Shown here: piece by piece, positions 62,352-64,000 of the stretch
How the letters are laid out: each line of letters begins with the position of its first letter
Numbering within the stretch: position 1 is the stretch's first letter
Assembly (NCBI GenBank): GCA_965202955.1
Contig: OZ241871.1
Location: 3,906,001-3,970,000 of the forward strand
DNA length: 64,000 bases
Direction: 5' to 3'
Origin: Bin5 sp034422415
Lineage (GTDB): Bacteria > Chloroflexota > Anaerolineae > Caldilineales > Caldilineaceae
Program-made: the position numbers and the translations under genes
The notes under the pieces: model-generated
Told to the model about the DNA's origin: nothing
What the model saw: only the letters and a program-made list of their open reading frames with translations
Database searches by the model: none

Positions 62352-62630
62352 CTACGGGTCGTCAGTCTGTATCAAGCCCCTGGACTCGGCTTCGGCCAAG
62401 ACCTCCTGAATCGTCTCGACGAGTTGCCGTGCGCCCTCGACGCTCAATTCCACGGCCACGCGCGCGCCCGGCCCGTAGGCCTCATTGACAAAGTCGATGT
62501 TCAGCGCGTGCTCATCGGGCGCGTGAAAGGGGTGGTCCCAACTCACGTTGGCCTGACTCATGTCAAACCAGCCGTCCGCCCCCTTGCCGAATCCGGCAAC
62601 GGGGGCCTTGTGCATGATCATTGTACACAT
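62352..62630 (-). CDS. DUF6295-like protein
   Basis: A 92-residue protein beginning CTMIMHKAPVAGFGKGA, with the conserved DHPFHAPDEHALNIDFVNEA block, followed by an amphipathic helix (ARQLVETIQEVLAEAES). I recall this pattern as DUF6295, of unknown function; the conserved His/Asp/Glu cluster could bind metal. The start is the ATG at 62630, with GGGGAG nine bases upstream, rather than the longer frame to 62672. Confidence 0.7.
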   Translation of the reverse strand: MCTMIMHKAPVAGFGKGADGWFDMSQANVSWDHPFHAPDEHALNIDFVNEAYGPGARVAVELSVEGARQLVETIQEVLAEAESRGLIQTDDP

Positions 62631-62684
62631 GGGTTCAATCTCCCCGGGCAAAGTTCCTCGGTTCGCCACCAATCCATCTCCTTC

Positions 62685-63443
62685 TCACCCCGCCAACGTT
62701 CGCCCCAGAAAGGACCAGATCTTCTCCCATCCGTCGACGGCCTGTTCCTGGCGGTACATGGGCCTGTGGTAGTAGAAAAAGCCATGGCCCGCGTTCGGGT
62801 ACATGTGAAACTCGTACTCCTTGCCGTGCTGCTTGAGCGCCTCCTCGTGATGGGACACCTCAGCCACGGTCGGACTGTGGTCCTCCTCGCCGAAAAGGCC
62901 CAGAATCGGGCAGTTGAGGTCGGCGGTGTAGTCGATCGGCGCGACCGGGCGTTGCGGCGTCAGCTGGTCTGACTCTGCGACAACGCCACCGCCCCAGCAG
63001 TCGACGACCGCGTCGAATCCGGCGACGCGGCTCGCCGCGAGCACCGCGTGCCGTCCGCCGGAGCAGGTGCCGAACACGCCGACCTTGCCGTTCGTGCTGG
63101 GCAGCGCGCGCAGATGGCGCATGGCCGCCGCGATGTCCGCCACGGCAGTGTCGTCGGGCACGCCACCCTCCGCGCGCGCGGCCGCGGCTACGTCCTCGGG
63201 GGAGCCATGGCCAAAGCGCTCGTAAAGATTGTGTGAGATCGCGGCGTAGCCGTGGTGGGCAAACCGCCGCGTCGCCTCCCGGTACCACTCATCCCAGCCG
63301 GGCATGTGATGGATGAGCACCATTCCCGGGAAGGGACCGTCGCCCAGCGGACGGGCAAAGTAGGCGTGCACATTATCGCCATCCGCCCCCTGAATGACCA
63401 CCGTCTCCGCCAGCATTCCTTCATATTGATCGGTTGTATACAT
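62685..63443 (-). CDS. Dienelactone hydrolase-family protein
   Basis: A 252-residue alpha/beta hydrolase. The nucleophile elbow GTCSGGRH contains Cys, as in dienelactone hydrolases; the acidic residue is in FGEEDHSP and the catalytic His in NAGHGFFYY. The family hydrolyses lactones and esters in aromatic and other catabolism. The ATG at 63443 follows GAGGGGAAG. It is in the same direction as the DUF6295-like gene, 54 bases upstream of it. Substrate unknown. Confidence 0.86.
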   Translation of the reverse strand: MYTTDQYEGMLAETVVIQGADGDNVHAYFARPLGDGPFPGMVLIHHMPGWDEWYREATRRFAHHGYAAISHNLYERFGHGSPEDVAAAARAEGGVPDDTAVADIAAAMRHLRALPSTNGKVGVFGTCSGGRHAVLAASRVAGFDAVVDCWGGGVVAESDQLTPQRPVAPIDYTADLNCPILGLFGEEDHSPTVAEVSHHEEALKQHGKEYEFHMYPNAGHGFFYYHRPMYRQEQAVDGWEKIWSFLGRTLAG

Positions 63444-63530
63444 CGTGTCTTCCCCTCTTCCGTGGATTGCGGATCTGAGTCGGCGCGTGAAGCCTTCGCC
63501 CTTTTCTTCTCGGCGCAGCCGGCGAACTGC

Positions 63531-64000
63531 TCACTGCCGCCATGCTTCCGTCATATTATGCTGAGGGAGTGCCGCCCCTCGCAAACCGTTTTTGTCCGCG
63601 GCGTTGTAACGGCCAAAGTGCTCTTCGATCAAGTCTGACAGCCGCTGCGTCAGCTCACGGTATTCCTTGTTATCAATCAGGTTCCGGCTCTCACGTGGAT
63701 CGTCTTCCAGGTCGAACAGCTCTTGCGGCCCGTGGGGAAAGCGGCGCACCAGCTTATGCCGGCGCGTGCGCGCCATGCGCATTGGTCCATATTCGCCGAA
63801 CTGCACCTGGCGCCATGCCTTGTGTTGGCGGCCGGTTGCGAAGAGCGGCCCCATGTCCTCGCCGGCGTAATTGAAATTCGAAGGGAGCTCTGCTTCTGCT
63901 GCGGCGATCAAAGTTTGGAAGAGGTCCAGATGATCGACCATCTCATCGTAGCGAGCGCCAGCGGGCAGGACGCCAGGCCAGTTCAGGATCAGTGGCACGC
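63531..64000 (-). CDS. Sulfatase, C-terminal part (cut by window end)
   Basis: The end of a type I sulfatase. The visible 155 residues begin at the PLILNWPG segment and run through VDHLDLFQTLI and the C-terminal LFDLEDDPRESRNLID block, which is typical of the family. The formylglycine (CxPSR) active-site motif lies beyond position 64000, so the true start is outside. The ATG at 63998 is probably internal, since relatives have a hydrophobic residue there. Confidence 0.87.
   Translation of the reverse strand, partial: VPLILNWPGVLPAGARYDEMVDHLDLFQTLIAAAEAELPSNFNYAGEDMGPLFATGRQHKAWRQVQFGEYGPMRMARTRRHKLVRRFPHGPQELFDLEDDPRESRNLIDNKEYRELTQRLSDLIEEHFGRYNAADKNGLRGAALPQHNMTEAWRQ

Overview
The window is high-GC, densely coded bacterial chromosome with no rRNA, tRNA, CRISPR array or prophage that I can see. 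The mixture suggests a Chloroflexota bacterium of the Caldilineaceae/Anaerolineae type: a T-box in front of ileS, a long type-2-like IleRS, paired CNNM/HlyC membrane proteins, a YfhO-type giant membrane protein, many enolase-superfamily, SDR, ThuA, Gfo/Idh/MocA and phytanoyl-CoA dioxygenase-like genes, and lipoprotein-anchored substrate-binding proteins. The taxonomic assignment is inference; no marker gene was compared with a database.

Layout. 1-8.1 kb: a glycosyltransferase, a D-2-hydroxyacid dehydrogenase, a di-haem peroxidase paired with a Met-rich YtkA-like lipoprotein, a frameshifted membrane gene, and a three-gene minus-strand catabolic operon (enolase-superfamily dehydratase, Fe/2OG-type oxygenase, D-2-hydroxyacid dehydrogenase). 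8.3-9.55 kb: a complete IS630-family element with a poly-A frameshift site and TA target duplication. 10.1-25.1 kb: housekeeping genes: lon (with a possible coupled leader ORF), a PHP-AlbA_2 fusion protein, a UbiA-family prenyltransferase, two CNNM/HlyC proteins, an isoleucine T-box controlling an AlaX-like editing protein plus ileS, gcvH, and a sugar-type solute-binding lipoprotein.

25.3-39.5 kb: three SDR genes and a MaoC hydratase, then a complete branched-chain amino-acid-type (Liv) ABC transporter with two paralogous binding proteins and a strong terminator before the permeases, followed by two aminotransferases and a 3-hydroxyacyl-CoA dehydrogenase-like gene. This layout suggests uptake and oxidation of an amino or hydroxy acid. 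39.6-52 kb (minus strand): a 1530-residue YfhO/GT-C fusion, an mgtE remnant with a large internal deletion, a TPP-dependent E1 alpha subunit without its partner, cmk, a pseudouridine synthase, a D,D-carboxypeptidase, secF and secD.

52-64 kb: a recombination junction joining two truncated genes, one of them a glycoside-hydrolase pseudogene with an in-frame TAG; then a catabolic cluster (rhamnonate-dehydratase-like enzyme, FAD monooxygenase, SDR), a cytochrome P450 with a clear promoter and a CRP-like palindrome, ThuA-like, Gfo/Idh/MocA, RtcB, a DUF6295-like protein, dienelactone hydrolase and the end of a sulfatase.

The most unusual object is at 57234-57407: a compact transcription unit with a consensus-like promoter, a near-perfect Shine-Dalgarno sequence, a 19-codon ORF, two mutually exclusive hairpins (one hiding the Shine-Dalgarno sequence) and a strong terminator. 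It looks like an undescribed leader peptide or regulatory RNA.
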